In this document: in pieces, positions 63,132-64,000 of the stretch
Numbering within the stretch: position 1 is the first letter of the stretch
How the letters are laid out: every line of letters begins with the position of its first letter
NCBI GenBank assembly: GCA_014896455.1
Contig: JADBKJ010000021.1
Location: 62,001-126,000, forward strand
Direction of reading: 5' to 3'
DNA: 64,000 bases
Source of the DNA: Thermoanaerobacter sp.
GTDB lineage: Bacteria > Bacillota > Thermoanaerobacteria > Thermoanaerobacterales > Thermoanaerobacteraceae
The notes under the pieces: generated by a model
What the model saw: only the letters and a program-made list of their open reading frames with translations
Told to the model about the DNA's origin: nothing
The model's database searches: none
Made by a program: the position numbers and the translations under genes

Positions 63132-63905
63132 TTAATTGTAAAATTGTTTATTGGGGTCATTTAAAACTCTTCTAATCATCCAGTATGCCAATATCAAAAT
63201 AAAAGGTGTTGCTAACTGAGTTAAAGTAAAAAATCCTATTCCCCATTTTTCATTTAAATATACAGGCCATATTAAAGGATTGTCCCTTACGGTTTCTTCA
63301 ATAAAACCTCTCATTAATTGATAATAAAATATAAAAGACCAAAATTGATATCCATCAGGCATATGCTTTTTTTGTATATAAAAATATCTTATGAGAAGTA
63401 TTACCCCCATAGCAACTCCTACTAATTGCGCTGGCCATCTCCCAAAAGCAAACTCAGTCGGCCTTCCTAGCACTTCTTGGTTAAATATATTTCCTATTCT
63501 GACTAATATATTACCAATTGAAAGTCCTAAAACTGCGAAATCCTCTAGAGGATTTATCCTCACACCTTTTTTACGACAATAATAAAGCCCTGCTAAAAAA
63601 CCACCTAAAACTGCACCATGCCATGAAAGTCCACCTTCATAAATCTTTAACACTTGAATAGGATTTTTAATAAACCACTCAGGATAATTTGCCAATACAA
63701 ACATCAACCGTGCACCTATAACACCAGAAATTACTACAATCATTAATAGATTTAATAAAAAGTCTTCATCGTAATTTAATTTCATTGCCTCTTTGTACAA
63801 ATAATATCCACCAATAGCAATAGAAATAGCCATAAAAATTCCATACCAATGAACAGCAATTGGACCAATTTTAAAAGCATAAGGGCTAATCGTCGGAATG
63901 TACAT
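63132..63905 (-). CDS. lgt: Prolipoprotein diacylglyceryl transferase
   Basis: Lgt moves diacylglycerol from phosphatidylglycerol to the lipobox cysteine of prolipoproteins. The 257-aa membrane protein has VHWYGIFMAISIAIGGYYLY, GGLSWHGAVLGGFLAG, and the signature RIGNIFNQEVLGRPTEFAF in the active site, with about seven helices. The ATG at 63905 has GGAGGT 7 bases upstream; the next ATG, at 63908, is also possible. Its terminator is the hairpin duplicated by copy F. Confidence 0.95.
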   Translation of the reverse strand: MYIPTISPYAFKIGPIAVHWYGIFMAISIAIGGYYLYKEAMKLNYDEDFLLNLLMIVVISGVIGARLMFVLANYPEWFIKNPIQVLKIYEGGLSWHGAVLGGFLAGLYYCRKKGVRINPLEDFAVLGLSIGNILVRIGNIFNQEVLGRPTEFAFGRWPAQLVGVAMGVILLIRYFYIQKKHMPDGYQFWSFIFYYQLMRGFIEETVRDNPLIWPVYLNEKWGIGFFTLTQLATPFILILAYWMIRRVLNDPNKQFYN

Positions 63906-63968
63906 CATACAACCTCCATACAATAGTTTTTAAGCAGAAAACTCTGATAAGATTTTCATTATAATATC

Positions 63969-63996
63969 ATTCTACAGCATTTCGATAATATGTCAA
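63969..63996 (-). promoter_or_regulatory. Promoter upstream of lgt
   Basis: TTGACA (63991-63996) and TAGAAT (63969-63974) are spaced by 16 bp on the minus strand, 63 bp upstream of the lgt start. Confidence 0.6.
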
Positions 63997-64000
63997 GATG

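Overview
This window is a low-GC, AT-rich chromosomal segment of an anaerobic, spore-forming, thermophilic Firmicute. The gene repertoire and order point to Thermoanaerobacter or a close relative: SpoVD/SpoVE in the dcw cluster, YunB, YtxC, a YhcN/YlaJ-type lipoprotein, an alpha/beta SASP, a meso-DAP-type MurE, and strong AGGAGG ribosome sites with many TTG/GTG starts. No phage, CRISPR array or autonomous transposase gene was seen. Most genes lie on the minus strand and read from high to low coordinates.

Layout from low to high coordinates. (1) 1-13987: the division and cell-wall (dcw) cluster in transcription order mraZ-rsmH-ftsL-spoVD-murE-murF-mraY-murD-spoVE/ftsW-murG-murA-ftsQ-DUF881, headed by a phased array of GTGG boxes that looks like the MraZ operator. 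spoVD has no ATG/GTG/TTG start and seems to begin at AUA. (2) 14.3-25 kb: two M16 peptidases, a sporulation lipoprotein, ychF, a DUF2089/SHOCT/DUF4097 operon, iscS-thiI with a CsoR-like repressor, a decayed pseudogene and a ferritin-like gene. (3) 25.2-33.6 kb: an acetoin-dehydrogenase-type operon (Lin0512, acoA, acoB, acoX, acoC) with a sigma-54 promoter, paired palindromic upstream sites and the activator AcoR, followed by lipA, lipB and the stump of the E3 gene. acoA is frameshifted and E3 is almost gone, so the system is decaying. (4) 33.7-44 kb: a propeller-like/coiled-coil protein, a CAP-domain protein, an M18 aminopeptidase, DegS/DegU, YunB, DUF523, MutS2, a U32 peptidase remnant and ZapA. 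(5) 44.3-54.8 kb: translation genes pheST (T-box), a TrmH methyltransferase, infC-rpmI-rplT (L20 leader, AUU start), aroC, an MFS carrier and thrS (T-box). (6) 54.8-64 kb: ytxC, a DUF6873 protein, a GGDEF response regulator, thioredoxin, five tRNAs, an hslO remnant, a cold-shock gene, sirtuin, SASP, a YcdB-like protein, a NifU domain protein, a GAF protein and lgt.

The most unusual feature is a family of about 260-bp, GC-richer, non-coding, imperfectly palindromic elements. Five complete or near-complete copies (A, B, D, E, F) and one remnant locus (C) are present. They have CAG...CTG ends and a shared 17-bp inverted core. Every complete copy lies between two direct copies of a locus-specific 19-23 bp hairpin that acts, or acted, as the intrinsic terminator of the neighbouring gene. 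The hairpin sequence differs at each site, so this looks like target duplication by a mini-element that seeks terminators. One copy shows a paired compensatory change in the inverted core, and two copies share a captured foreign hairpin, which indicates recent movement.

A second theme is gene erosion. Remnants of acoA, lpd, a U32 peptidase, hslO and a partial second copy of the 33.7-kb gene can all be read in stretches that would otherwise look intergenic.
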